Of a stretch of 64,000 nt of DNA, positions 44,299 through 51,901 are shown one piece after another. Location: assembly GCA_019635435.1 (NCBI GenBank), contig JAHBZM010000001.1:4340001-4404000 (forward strand), read 5' to 3'. How positions within the stretch are numbered: the first letter of the stretch is position 1; each line of letters opens with the position of its first letter. Position numbers and translations under genes: made by a program. This stretch comes from Ramlibacter sp. (GTDB lineage: Bacteria; Pseudomonadota; Gammaproteobacteria; Burkholderiales; Burkholderiaceae_C). The notes beneath the pieces are model-generated. The model had not been told where the DNA came from. It saw only the letters and a program-made list of their open reading frames with translations, and made no database searches.

Positions 44299-45069
44299 CT
44301 GACGATCCCCGCCGCCCCTTCCAGCCGCCGGACCTGCGTGGTCACCGGCTCGGCCAGTGGCATCGGCGCCGCGACCGTGGCGGCGCTGGCACGGGCGGGC
44401 TATGACACCTTCGGGCTGGACCTGCAGGCCGATCGCGCCGAACAGGTGGCCCTGCAGGCCGAGCTGGACGCGCCGGGCACCCGCCACGGCAGCGTGGCAT
44501 GCGACGTGGCCGATGAATCGCAGGTGCTGGCCGCGTTCGCCGGGGCGCGCGCCTTCCTCGGCCCGATCGACGCGCTGGTCACCAGCGCGGGCGTGGTGGA
44601 CACCACCGCGTTCATGGACATCACGGTCGAACAGTTCCGGCGCATCCACGACGTGAATGTGATCGGCACCTGGCTGTGCATGCGCGAAGCCGCGCGCCAC
44701 ATGCGACCGGGCGGCGCGATCTGCGCCATTGCCAGCATCGCGGGCCTGCGCGGCGGCGGCCTGTCGGGCACGGCGGCCTACGCCGCGAGCAAGGGCGGCG
44801 TGATCGCGCTGGCCAAGAACGCCGCGCGCGTGCTGGCCGCGCAGGGCCTGCGCGTGAACACCCTGTCGCCAGGCGCGACCGACACACCGATGATCGAGCA
44901 GCCGCTGAGCGACCCGGCCCACCGCGCGCGCATCGAAGGGCTGGCCGCCCAGCGGCGCATCGGCCAGGCAGCGGAAATCGCATCCGGCGTGGTCTACCTG
45001 CTGTCGCCACAGGCCAGCTTCACGCACGGCGCCAATCTGGTGGTCGACGGCGGGATCGTGATCGCGTGA
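44299..45069 (+). CDS. Short-chain dehydrogenase/reductase, probable CTG start
   Basis: The protein is a classical SDR: cofactor motif VVTGSASGIGAATVAALARA, LVTSAGVVDTTAF, catalytic Ser in CAIASIAGLRGGG and Y-x3-K in AYAASKGGVIALAK. No ATG, GTG or TTG lies between the upstream stop at 44230 and GTG 44338, which would cut the first beta-strand. CTG 44299 gives MTIPAAPSSRRTCVVTG and has GGAG 6 nt upstream, so it is taken as start (256 aa). If GTG 44338 is used, the protein is 243 aa. GTG of the next gene overlaps its stop. Confidence 0.85.
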   Translation: MTIPAAPSSRRTCVVTGSASGIGAATVAALARAGYDTFGLDLQADRAEQVALQAELDAPGTRHGSVACDVADESQVLAAFAGARAFLGPIDALVTSAGVVDTTAFMDITVEQFRRIHDVNVIGTWLCMREAARHMRPGGAICAIASIAGLRGGGLSGTAAYAASKGGVIALAKNAARVLAAQGLRVNTLSPGATDTPMIEQPLSDPAHRARIEGLAAQRRIGQAAEIASGVVYLLSPQASFTHGANLVVDGGIVIA

Positions 45070-45455
45070 CGGCGCTGCGCATCGTGGACTCCATCACCGA
45101 GCTGGGCCCGCAGGACGCCGGCTGCGTGGCCGTGAGCGGCTCGCACGGCGGCATCAGTTCGGCGCGCTACGCGCTGGCGGCGCGGCCGCTGCTCAGCGTC
45201 TTCAACGACGCTGGCGGGGGCAAGGACGGCGCAGGCCTGGCGGCGCTGGCACTGCTGCAGGCCCAGGGGCTGGCCGCCTGCACCGTGGAACACAGCAGCG
45301 CGCGCATAGGCGACGCGCAAAGCTCGCTGGACGATGGCATCATCAACCACGCCAATGCAGCCGCCACGGCACTGGGCGTGAAGACCGGCCAGCCCTGCCG
45401 GTTTGCGCTGACCCTGCTGATACCGGACCGAACCACAACGAAGGAGACTCCATGA
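45066..45455 (+). CDS. Uncharacterised protein (129 aa) in SDR-Bug receptor operon
   Basis: I do not recognise this family. The product contains GCVAVSGSHGGISSARYAL, a small-residue loop that looks like a nucleotide or anion site, then LLSVFNDAGGGKDGAGLAAL and HSSARIGDAQSSLDDGIIN. No signal peptide or membrane segment is seen, so it is cytosolic. It starts at GTG 45066 overlapping the SDR stop and its own stop overlaps the receptor ATG, so all three are translationally coupled. An enzyme handling the same imported acid is inferred from position only. Confidence 0.6.
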   Translation: MTALRIVDSITELGPQDAGCVAVSGSHGGISSARYALAARPLLSVFNDAGGGKDGAGLAALALLQAQGLAACTVEHSSARIGDAQSSLDDGIINHANAAATALGVKTGQPCRFALTLLIPDRTTTKETP

Positions 45456-46462
45456 ACCCCCACTTCCGTCAAAAACGCCGCCTGATTCTCACGGCCATGG
45501 CCGCCGCCACGGTGCTGTCAGCCGCGCTGCCCGCGGCAGCGCAAAACGCCTGGCCCGCCAAGCCGGTGCGCATCGTGGTGCCGTTCGCGCCCGGTGGCAC
45601 CACCGACATCCTGGCCCGCGCCATCGCCCCCGAACTGTCAAAGGCCTTCGGCCAGAGCTTCATCGTGGACAACCGCGCGGGCGCCGGCGGCAACGTGGGC
45701 GCCGACATCGTGGCCAAGTCGGCCAACGACGGCTACACGCTGCTGATGGGCACCGTGGGCACGCACGGCATCAACAAGTCGCTGTACCGCAAGCTGCCCT
45801 ACGACCCGCAAAAGGACTTCGCGCCCATCACCCTGGTGGCCGGCGTGCCCAACGTGATGGTGATGAACACCGAGAAGGCCCAGGCGCTGCACATCAACAC
45901 GGTGCCTGACTTCATCAAGTACGCCAAGGCGCACCCGGGTGAGTTCAACATGGCGTCCAGCGGCAACGGCACCTCGATCCACCTTGCGGGCGAGCTGTTC
46001 AAGGCCCGCACCGGGATCTTCATGACGCACATTCCCTACACCGGCTCGGGCCCGGCCATGCTGGGCATGGTCAGCGGCCAGGTCGACGTGATGTTCGACA
46101 ACCTGCCCTCGGCCATGCCGCAGATCCGCGGCGGCAAGCTCAAGGCCTTTGCCGTGACCAGCGCCCAGCGCTCGGGCGCCATGCCCGAGTTGCCCACCAT
46201 CGAGGAGGCCGCCGGCCTCAAGGGCTTTGACGCCAGCTCCTGGTTCGGCCTGCTGGCACCGGCCGGCACGCCGCCCGACATCGTGAGCCGCATCCAGCAG
46301 GAAACCGCCAAGGCCCTGGCCTCGCCCGCGATCAAGGAAAAGCTGCTGGCCCAGGGGGCGATTCCCGGCGGCAACACGCCGGCCGAGTTTGCGCGCTTCA
46401 TCGACAGCGAAATCAGCAAGTGGGCCCCCGTGGTCAAGGCCTCGGGCGCGAAGATCGACTGA
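45452..46462 (+). CDS. Bug/TctC-family periplasmic solute-binding protein
   Basis: The 336-residue protein has a signal peptide (to about AAAQN) and the Bug/TctC fold: PVRIVVPFAPGGTTDILARA, VDNRAGAGGNVGADIVAKS, GYTLLMGTVGTH, and MSGGVPAGASRPN is not in this frame. Such receptors bind organic or aromatic acids for tripartite transport or sensing. No tctAB genes follow; many Burkholderiales Bug genes are orphans. It closes the operon begun by the SDR gene. Confidence 0.9.
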   Translation: MNPHFRQKRRLILTAMAAATVLSAALPAAAQNAWPAKPVRIVVPFAPGGTTDILARAIAPELSKAFGQSFIVDNRAGAGGNVGADIVAKSANDGYTLLMGTVGTHGINKSLYRKLPYDPQKDFAPITLVAGVPNVMVMNTEKAQALHINTVPDFIKYAKAHPGEFNMASSGNGTSIHLAGELFKARTGIFMTHIPYTGSGPAMLGMVSGQVDVMFDNLPSAMPQIRGGKLKAFAVTSAQRSGAMPELPTIEEAAGLKGFDASSWFGLLAPAGTPPDIVSRIQQETAKALASPAIKEKLLAQGAIPGGNTPAEFARFIDSEISKWAPVVKASGAKID

Positions 46463-46483
46463 AGACGCCTGCCGGTGCGAGGG

Positions 46484-46807
46484 CTAGACGCCCCAGACCA
46501 CGTCGGCCTGGGCGGCCTCGCAGCGCCGCAGCATGTCCAGGAACGGTTTGGCGCGCTGGCGCAGCGTGATGCTGACCGTGGGTTCATGGCCCTCGGGCAT
46601 CTCGGCGCCCTCGCTGCCCGCCGGCTTGTGGATCGCCTCCTCATGGGCAATCGCCCGGTCAAGCGCCTGGATGGCGCCAGGGATCTGCTGCGCCGTGATG
46701 ATGCCCTTGGGGCCTGCGTCCTTGCCAATGATTTCAAGCACGCGCCGCCCGCTGGGCTCCAGCATGATGAGGTCGCCGTCCGCCTTGGATTTGAATTTGT
46801 AGATCAT
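46484..46807 (-). CDS. DUF1840 family protein
   Basis: The 107-residue protein begins MIYKFKSKADGDLIMLEPSG and continues GRRVLEIIGKDAGPKGIITA, the hallmark of the DUF1840 family of beta- and gammaproteobacteria. Its function is unknown. The ending (RAKPFLDMLRRCEAAQADVV) is helical. Its ATG overlaps the stop of the upstream cfa gene by 4 bp, so the pair is co-translated. Confidence 0.85.
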   Translation of the reverse strand: MIYKFKSKADGDLIMLEPSGRRVLEIIGKDAGPKGIITAQQIPGAIQALDRAIAHEEAIHKPAGSEGAEMPEGHEPTVSITLRQRAKPFLDMLRRCEAAQADVVWGV

Positions 46808-48081
46808 GGTCGAGTCCCGTAGATGTAGCCGCGATTGAAGGGGTAGTCCGATTGTGCGCCCCGCAACGCGCCCCCACTCGCGTTGGCGTCGCCTGAGGGC
46901 CGGCTGGCCAGCAACTGGTGCAACGCAATCCAGCCCTGTTCAAAGCACATGGCGCTGCCCGCGAGGTACAGCCGGTAGGCCCGCAGCACCTTGCCCGCGC
47001 CCGCGGCGTCGCCGGAGGCGGCCAGCACCTGGTGCGCCTCGCCCAGGCGCGCCTCCAGCGCATCGGACCAGGCCCACAGCGTGCGCGCGTAGTGCGGCCG
47101 CAGGTTCTCGGCATCGACCATCTCCAGCCCGGCATGCGCCATGTGGCGCAGCACCTGGCTGACGTGCAGCAACTCGCCACCGGGAAAGATGTATTTCTCG
47201 ATGAAGTCCCCCATGCCCGCGCCGAGCTGGCCATTGGCCGTGCCACCGGCCGTGATGCCATGGTTCAGCACCAGCCCGCCGGGGCGCAGCAGGCGGCGGA
47301 TCTTGCTGAAGTAGTGCCCCATCTGCGCCTCGCCCACATGCTCGAACATGCCGACCGAGGCGATCTTGTCAAAGGTCTGCGCCTCGTCCAGGTCGCGGTA
47401 GTCCATCAAGGCCATGCGCACGCGCCCCTGCAGGCCACGGGCCTCAATGAGTTTCTGAACATGCGCGTGCTGGTTGTGCGACAGCGTGATGCCCGTGGCA
47501 TCCACGCCATAGTGCTCGGCCGCCCAGAGCAGCAGGCCGCCCCAGCCCGCGCCAATGTCCAGGAAGCGCTCGCCCGGTTGCAGCATCAGCTTGCGGCAGA
47601 TGTGGTCGAGCTTGGCCTCCTGCGCCTGCGCCAGGTTCATGCCGGCGTCGCGGTAGTAGGCACAGGAATAGACCCGGCGCGGATCGAGCCAGAGCGCGTA
47701 AAAGTCGTCCGACACGTCGTAGTGAAAGCGGATCTGTTCTTCGTCGCGCTGGGGCGTGTGCACGGCCAGTGAACGGGCGCGGCGCAGCATCTGCCGCCAC
47801 CAGCCACTGCCACCTTGCACCGGATTGCCAGGCAACAGGCGCGAAGCCACCTCCATCAGGTCGCGCATGCGGCCTTCGAGCTGGACGCGGCTTTCGACAA
47901 AGTCCTCGGCCAGCCGGCCGATCTGGCCCGCCGCCATGGTGGCCAGGCTGGACCAGTCGCTGAAGGACAGGGTGACCGCCGCGCCCGACGGGCCCACGCG
48001 CTGGCCTGCGGGGAGCTCGAGCGCCACTGGCACGGGCAGGCCCGCAAGCTGGGTCTCGACCTTGCGGATCAGGGCTTGCAT
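46804..48081 (-). CDS. cfa: Cyclopropane-fatty-acyl-phospholipid synthase
   Basis: The 425-residue SAM-dependent methyltransferase converts cis double bonds of phospholipid acyl chains to cyclopropane rings. It shows the AdoMet motif FLDIGAGWGGLLLWAAEHYG (near 190), the HYDVSDDFYALWLDP substrate segment, ASVGMFEHVGEAQMGHYFSK, and late residues matching the Cfa family. It is divergent from the aminobenzoyl-CoA operon and shares the 48082-48198 region with its promoter. Confidence 0.93.
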   Translation of the reverse strand: MQALIRKVETQLAGLPVPVALELPAGQRVGPSGAAVTLSFSDWSSLATMAAGQIGRLAEDFVESRVQLEGRMRDLMEVASRLLPGNPVQGGSGWWRQMLRRARSLAVHTPQRDEEQIRFHYDVSDDFYALWLDPRRVYSCAYYRDAGMNLAQAQEAKLDHICRKLMLQPGERFLDIGAGWGGLLLWAAEHYGVDATGITLSHNQHAHVQKLIEARGLQGRVRMALMDYRDLDEAQTFDKIASVGMFEHVGEAQMGHYFSKIRRLLRPGGLVLNHGITAGGTANGQLGAGMGDFIEKYIFPGGELLHVSQVLRHMAHAGLEMVDAENLRPHYARTLWAWSDALEARLGEAHQVLAASGDAAGAGKVLRAYRLYLAGSAMCFEQGWIALHQLLASRPSGDANASGGALRGAQSDYPFNRGYIYGTRP

Positions 48082-48162
48082 GGCCGGATTTTTTTCCTCG
48101 GGCCGCCAGCCGTCAAGTCTGGTGCTGTAGGACGAATTCGCTTTGCATGGGGCGCCGACGGA

Positions 48163-48190
48163 TTGACATTGTTTTGTTTAGGCTTAAACT
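48163..48190 (+). promoter_or_regulatory. Promoter and MarR-type operator of the aromatic-CoA operon
   Basis: TTGACA (48163-48168), 16-bp spacer and TAAACT (48185-48190) lie just before ATG 48199. GTTTA-GGCT-TAAAC (48176-48189) is a 5-bp inverted repeat overlapping the -10 box, where a repressor such as the operon's own MarR protein could sit. Confidence 0.6.
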
Positions 48191-48198
48191 ATTTCTTC

Positions 48199-50571
48199 AT
48201 GAATATCCTGTGTGTTGGCGGCGGCCCCGCCGGCCTGTATTTCGCGCTGCTGATGAAGCAGCGGCATCCGGCCTACCGCGTGGTGGTGGTGGAGCGCAAC
48301 CGCCCTTTTGACACCTTTGGCTGGGGCGTGGTGCTGTCGGACCAGACGCTGGACAACCTGCGCCAGGCCGACGAGCCCAGCGCGCGGCTGATCGGCGACG
48401 CCTTCAACCACTGGGACGACATTGAGGTGTTCTTCAAGGGGCGCTCGGTGCGCTCCACGGGCCATGGTTTTTGCGGCATCGGGCGCAAGCACCTGCTCAA
48501 CATCCTGCAGGACCGCTGCCTGGCGCTGGGCGTGGAGCTGGTGTTCGAGACCGACGTGACCGACGACCAGGCCCTGGCCGCCCAGTACCAGGCCGACCTG
48601 GTGATCGCCAGCGACGGGCTGAACAGCCGCATCCGCAACCGCTACGCCAGCGTCTACCAGCCCGATGTGGACCTGCGCCAGTGCCGCTTTGTCTGGCTGG
48701 GCACGCACAAGACCTTTGACGCCTTCACCTTCGCCTTCGAGCAGACCGAGCACGGCTGGTTCCAGGCGCATGCCTACAAGTTCAACGAGGACACCTCGAC
48801 CTTCATCGTGGAGGCGCCCGAATCCGTCTGGAAGGCCCAGGGCCTGGACACCATGAGCCAGGAGGAGGCCATTGCGTTCTGCGAGCGCCTGTTTGCCCGC
48901 TACCTGGACGGCCACAAGCTGATCAGCAATGCCTCGCACCTGCGCGGCGCGGCCATCTGGATCCGCTTCCCGCGCGTGGTCTGCAAGACCTGGGTGCACC
49001 GGGAAACCATCAACGGCAAGAGCGTGCCCATCGTGCTGATGGGCGATGCGGCCCACACCGCGCACTTCTCGATCGGCAGCGGCACCAAGCTGGCGCTGGA
49101 AGACGCGATCGACCTGGCCGACGAGTTCAGCTCCGGCCACGACATCGACACCGTGCTGCAGGGCTACGAGGCCCGCCGCAGCGTGGAGGTGCTCAAGATC
49201 CAGAACGCGGCCCGCAACTCGACCGAGTGGTTCGAGAACGTGGAACGCTACAGCGGCATGCAGGTGGAGCAGTTCGCCTATTCGCTGCTCACGCGCTCGC
49301 AGCGCATCAGCCACGAGAACCTGCGCCTGCGCGACGCGCGCTGGCTCGAGGGCTACGAGGGCTGGCTGGCGGGCGGCAAGCCGGTGCTGCCCATGCTCAC
49401 CCCGCTCAAGGTGCGCGGCATCGAGCTCAAGAACCGCATCGTGGTCTCGCCCATGGCCACCTACAGCGCCGTGGACGGCGTGCCCCAGGACTTCCACCTG
49501 GTGCACCTGGGTGCGCGCGCCCTCGGCGGCGCGGCGCTGGTGATGGTGGAAATGACCAGCCCCGACGCCGATGGCCGCATCACGCCGGGCTGCCCCGGCC
49601 TGTGGAACGACACCCAGCAGGCGGCCTTCACGCGCATCGTCGATTTCGTGCACGGCCAGAGCAGCGCGAAGATCGGCCTGCAGCTGGGCCACAGCGGCCC
49701 CAAGGGCTCCACCCAGCTGGGCTGGGAAACCACCGACGAACCGCTCGTGGCCCCGGGCGGCCGCGCCGACGCCGCGCCCAACTGGCCGCTGCTGGCCGCC
49801 AGTGCCGTGGCCTACGGCGAGCAGAACCAGGTGCCGCGGGCCATGACGCGTGACGACATGCTGCGGCTCAAGCAGGCCTTTGTGGACGCCACCCGGCGGG
49901 CCGCGGCCGCGGGCTTCGACTGGCTTGAGCTGCACTGCGCCCACGGCTACCTGCTGTCCAGCTTCATCACCCCGCTGACCAACCAGCGCACCGACGAGTT
50001 TGGCGGTTCCCTCGAGAACCGCTGCCGCTACCCGCTCGAGGTGTTCAGCGCCATGCGCGAGGCCTGGCCCGCGCACCTGCCCCTGAGCGTTCGCATCTCG
50101 GCCCACGACTGGGCCCCCGGCGGCCACACGGCCGACGACGCGGTGGCCGTGGCGCGCCTGTTCAAGGCCGCGGGCTGCGACATGATCGATGTGTCCTCGG
50201 GCCAGACCACGCGCGCCGCCCGGCCGGTTTATGGCCGCATGTACCAGACCCCGTTTGCCGACCGCATCCGCAACGAGGCCGGCATCCAGACCATTGCCGT
50301 GGGCGCCATCAGCGAGGCCGACCATGCCAACAGCATCATCGCCGCGGGCCGGGCCGACCTGTGCGCGATTGCCCGCCCGCACCTGGCCGACCCGGCGTGG
50401 ACCCTGCACGAGGCCGCGCGTCTCGAAAGCCAGGCCGTGCAGTGGCCGCGCCAGTACCTGAGCGGCCGCGACCAGCTCTACCGCGAGATTTCAAGGCAAA
50501 AACAGCTTGGAGTCCAGGCGGGGCGGCCACCATCAGCTATTAAAAACATAGCAACCTCCGAGGAGAGCTGA
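48199..50571 (+). CDS. 2-aminobenzoyl-CoA (or salicylyl-CoA) monooxygenase/reductase-like bifunctional flavoenzyme
   Basis: The 790-residue fusion has two parts. Residues 1-about 390 are a class A flavoprotein monooxygenase (MNILCVGGGPAGLYFALL; VLMGDAAHTAHFSIGSGTKL). Residues about 400-760 are an old-yellow-enzyme-type reductase (TPLKVRGIELKNRIVVSPM; LQLGHSGPKGSTQ; DWLELHCAHGYLLSSFITPL). This arrangement is that of 2-aminobenzoyl-CoA monooxygenase/reductase and of salicylyl-CoA 5-hydroxylase/oxidoreductase. The neighbours (CoA ligase, enoyl-CoA hydratase, acyl-CoA dehydrogenase, RidA) favour anthranilate breakdown. The last about 25 residues are encoded by hairpin repeat copy E. Confidence 0.85.
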   Translation: MNILCVGGGPAGLYFALLMKQRHPAYRVVVVERNRPFDTFGWGVVLSDQTLDNLRQADEPSARLIGDAFNHWDDIEVFFKGRSVRSTGHGFCGIGRKHLLNILQDRCLALGVELVFETDVTDDQALAAQYQADLVIASDGLNSRIRNRYASVYQPDVDLRQCRFVWLGTHKTFDAFTFAFEQTEHGWFQAHAYKFNEDTSTFIVEAPESVWKAQGLDTMSQEEAIAFCERLFARYLDGHKLISNASHLRGAAIWIRFPRVVCKTWVHRETINGKSVPIVLMGDAAHTAHFSIGSGTKLALEDAIDLADEFSSGHDIDTVLQGYEARRSVEVLKIQNAARNSTEWFENVERYSGMQVEQFAYSLLTRSQRISHENLRLRDARWLEGYEGWLAGGKPVLPMLTPLKVRGIELKNRIVVSPMATYSAVDGVPQDFHLVHLGARALGGAALVMVEMTSPDADGRITPGCPGLWNDTQQAAFTRIVDFVHGQSSAKIGLQLGHSGPKGSTQLGWETTDEPLVAPGGRADAAPNWPLLAASAVAYGEQNQVPRAMTRDDMLRLKQAFVDATRRAAAAGFDWLELHCAHGYLLSSFITPLTNQRTDEFGGSLENRCRYPLEVFSAMREAWPAHLPLSVRISAHDWAPGGHTADDAVAVARLFKAAGCDMIDVSSGQTTRAARPVYGRMYQTPFADRIRNEAGIQTIAVGAISEADHANSIIAAGRADLCAIARPHLADPAWTLHEAARLESQAVQWPRQYLSGRDQLYREISRQKQLGVQAGRPPSAIKNIATSEES
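50489..50555 (-). repeat. Hairpin repeat, copy E (translated tail)
   Basis: On the minus strand: TTGCTATGTTTTTAATAGC stem, then GTGGCC, CCTGGACTCCAAGC and TTTTTGCCTTG, closest to copy C. On the plus strand it lies inside the monooxygenase/reductase frame and encodes residues about 764-786. Confidence 0.65.
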
Positions 50572-50573
50572 CC

Positions 50574-51047
50574 ATGGATCTGGAAGCCCGCGCCCACAGC
50601 GAACACCCCGAAGCCCTGCGCCTGTGGCTGCGCCTGCTGACCTGCACCCAGCTGGTGGAAAAGCAGGTGCGCAGCCGGCTGCGCGAGCAGTTTGACACCA
50701 CGCTGCCGCGCTTTGATCTGATGTCGCAGCTGGAGCGCGCGCCCGACGGCCTGAAGATGAACGAGCTGTCGCGCCGCATGATGGTGACCGGCGGCAACGT
50801 CACCGGCATCACCGACCAGCTGGTGGCCGAGGGCCTGGTCGAGCGCGTGGACGTGGCCGGCGACCGGCGCGCCTACCGCGTGCGCCTGACGGCCAAGGGC
50901 CGCAAGCTGTTCCACGACATGGCGCGCGAGCATGAGCAATGGATCGTCTCGGCGCTGGAAGCGCTGAGTGAACGCGAAGTGGCCACCCTGTACAAGCTGC
51001 TGGGCAAGGTCAAGGAACATACCCAAGCCCCCACGGAGCCCGCATGA
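50574..51047 (+). CDS. MarR-family regulator of the aromatic-CoA operon
   Basis: The 157-residue MarR protein has the dimerisation helix (LWLRLLTCTQLVEKQVRS), winged helix (LKMNELSRRMMVTGGNVTGI; ERVDVAGDRRAYRVRLTA) and a C-terminal helix. It is encoded 2 bp after the monooxygenase/reductase gene and overlaps the hydratase gene by 4 bp, an in-operon position typical for CoA-ester-responsive repressors. The GTTTA/TAAAC palindrome at 48176 is its best operator candidate. Confidence 0.88.
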   Translation: MDLEARAHSEHPEALRLWLRLLTCTQLVEKQVRSRLREQFDTTLPRFDLMSQLERAPDGLKMNELSRRMMVTGGNVTGITDQLVAEGLVERVDVAGDRRAYRVRLTAKGRKLFHDMAREHEQWIVSALEALSEREVATLYKLLGKVKEHTQAPTEPA

Positions 51048-51898
51048 AACACTACATTGGCGCCAGCAACCCCATGCGCGCGCAGTTCGACGCCCGGGCC
51101 GGCTACCAGGCCCGGCATTTCAGCTGGGCGTTTGACGCCGGCGTGGGCACCATCACGCTGAACCGGCCCGAGCGCAAGAACCCCCTGACCTTTGACTCCT
51201 ACGCGGAGCTGCGCGACCTGTTCCACGCGCTGCGCTTTTCCACCGACGTGAAGGTAATCGTGGTCACCGGCGCTGGCGGCAACTTCTGCTCGGGCGGCGA
51301 TGTGCACGAGATCATCGGCCCGCTCACCAAAATGAGCATGCCCGAGCTGCTCGAGTTCACGCGCATGACGGGCGACCTGGTCAAGACCATGCGCAACTGC
51401 CCGCAGCCGGTGATTGGCGCCATTGACGGCATCTGCGCGGGCGCGGGCGCGATGATGGCGCTGGCTTGCGACCTGCGCTACGGCACGCCGGCCACCAAGA
51501 CCGCCTTCCTGTTCACCCGCGTCGGGCTGGCGGGCGCCGACATGGGCGCCTGTGCGCTGCTGCCCCGTGTGATTGGCCAGGGGCGGGCCTCGGAGCTGCT
51601 GTTCACCGGCCGCGCCATGACCGCGGCCGAGGGCCTGGCCTGGGGCTTCTTCAATGCCCTGCACGACGCCGCCGACCTGCTGCCCAAGGCCCAGGCCATG
51701 GCCCTGGAGCTGGCCCAGGGACCGACCTTTGCCCACGGCATGACCAAGACCATGCTGCAGCAGGAATGGGCCATGACCATCGAGCAGGCCATTGAAGCCG
51801 AGGCCCAGGCCCAGGCCATCTGCATGCAGACCCAGGACTTCACGCGGGCCTACGAGGCGTTTGCGGCCAAACAGAAGCCGGTCTTCGGAGGGGATTGA
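51044..51898 (+). CDS. Enoyl-CoA hydratase/isomerase family protein
   Basis: The 284-residue crotonase has TITLNRPERKNPLTFDSYAE, oxyanion-hole segment AGGNFCSGGDVHEI and AIDGICAGAGAMMALACDLR. The expected catalytic Glu positions are replaced (FTRVGLAGADMGACALLP), as in ring-hydrolysing or dearomatised-CoA crotonases, so it may act on the reduced ring CoA ester. ATG 51044 overlaps the MarR stop; the dehydrogenase gene follows after 3 bp. Confidence 0.85.
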   Translation: MKHYIGASNPMRAQFDARAGYQARHFSWAFDAGVGTITLNRPERKNPLTFDSYAELRDLFHALRFSTDVKVIVVTGAGGNFCSGGDVHEIIGPLTKMSMPELLEFTRMTGDLVKTMRNCPQPVIGAIDGICAGAGAMMALACDLRYGTPATKTAFLFTRVGLAGADMGACALLPRVIGQGRASELLFTGRAMTAAEGLAWGFFNALHDAADLLPKAQAMALELAQGPTFAHGMTKTMLQQEWAMTIEQAIEAEAQAQAICMQTQDFTRAYEAFAAKQKPVFGGD

Positions 51899-51901
51899 GC
51901 C

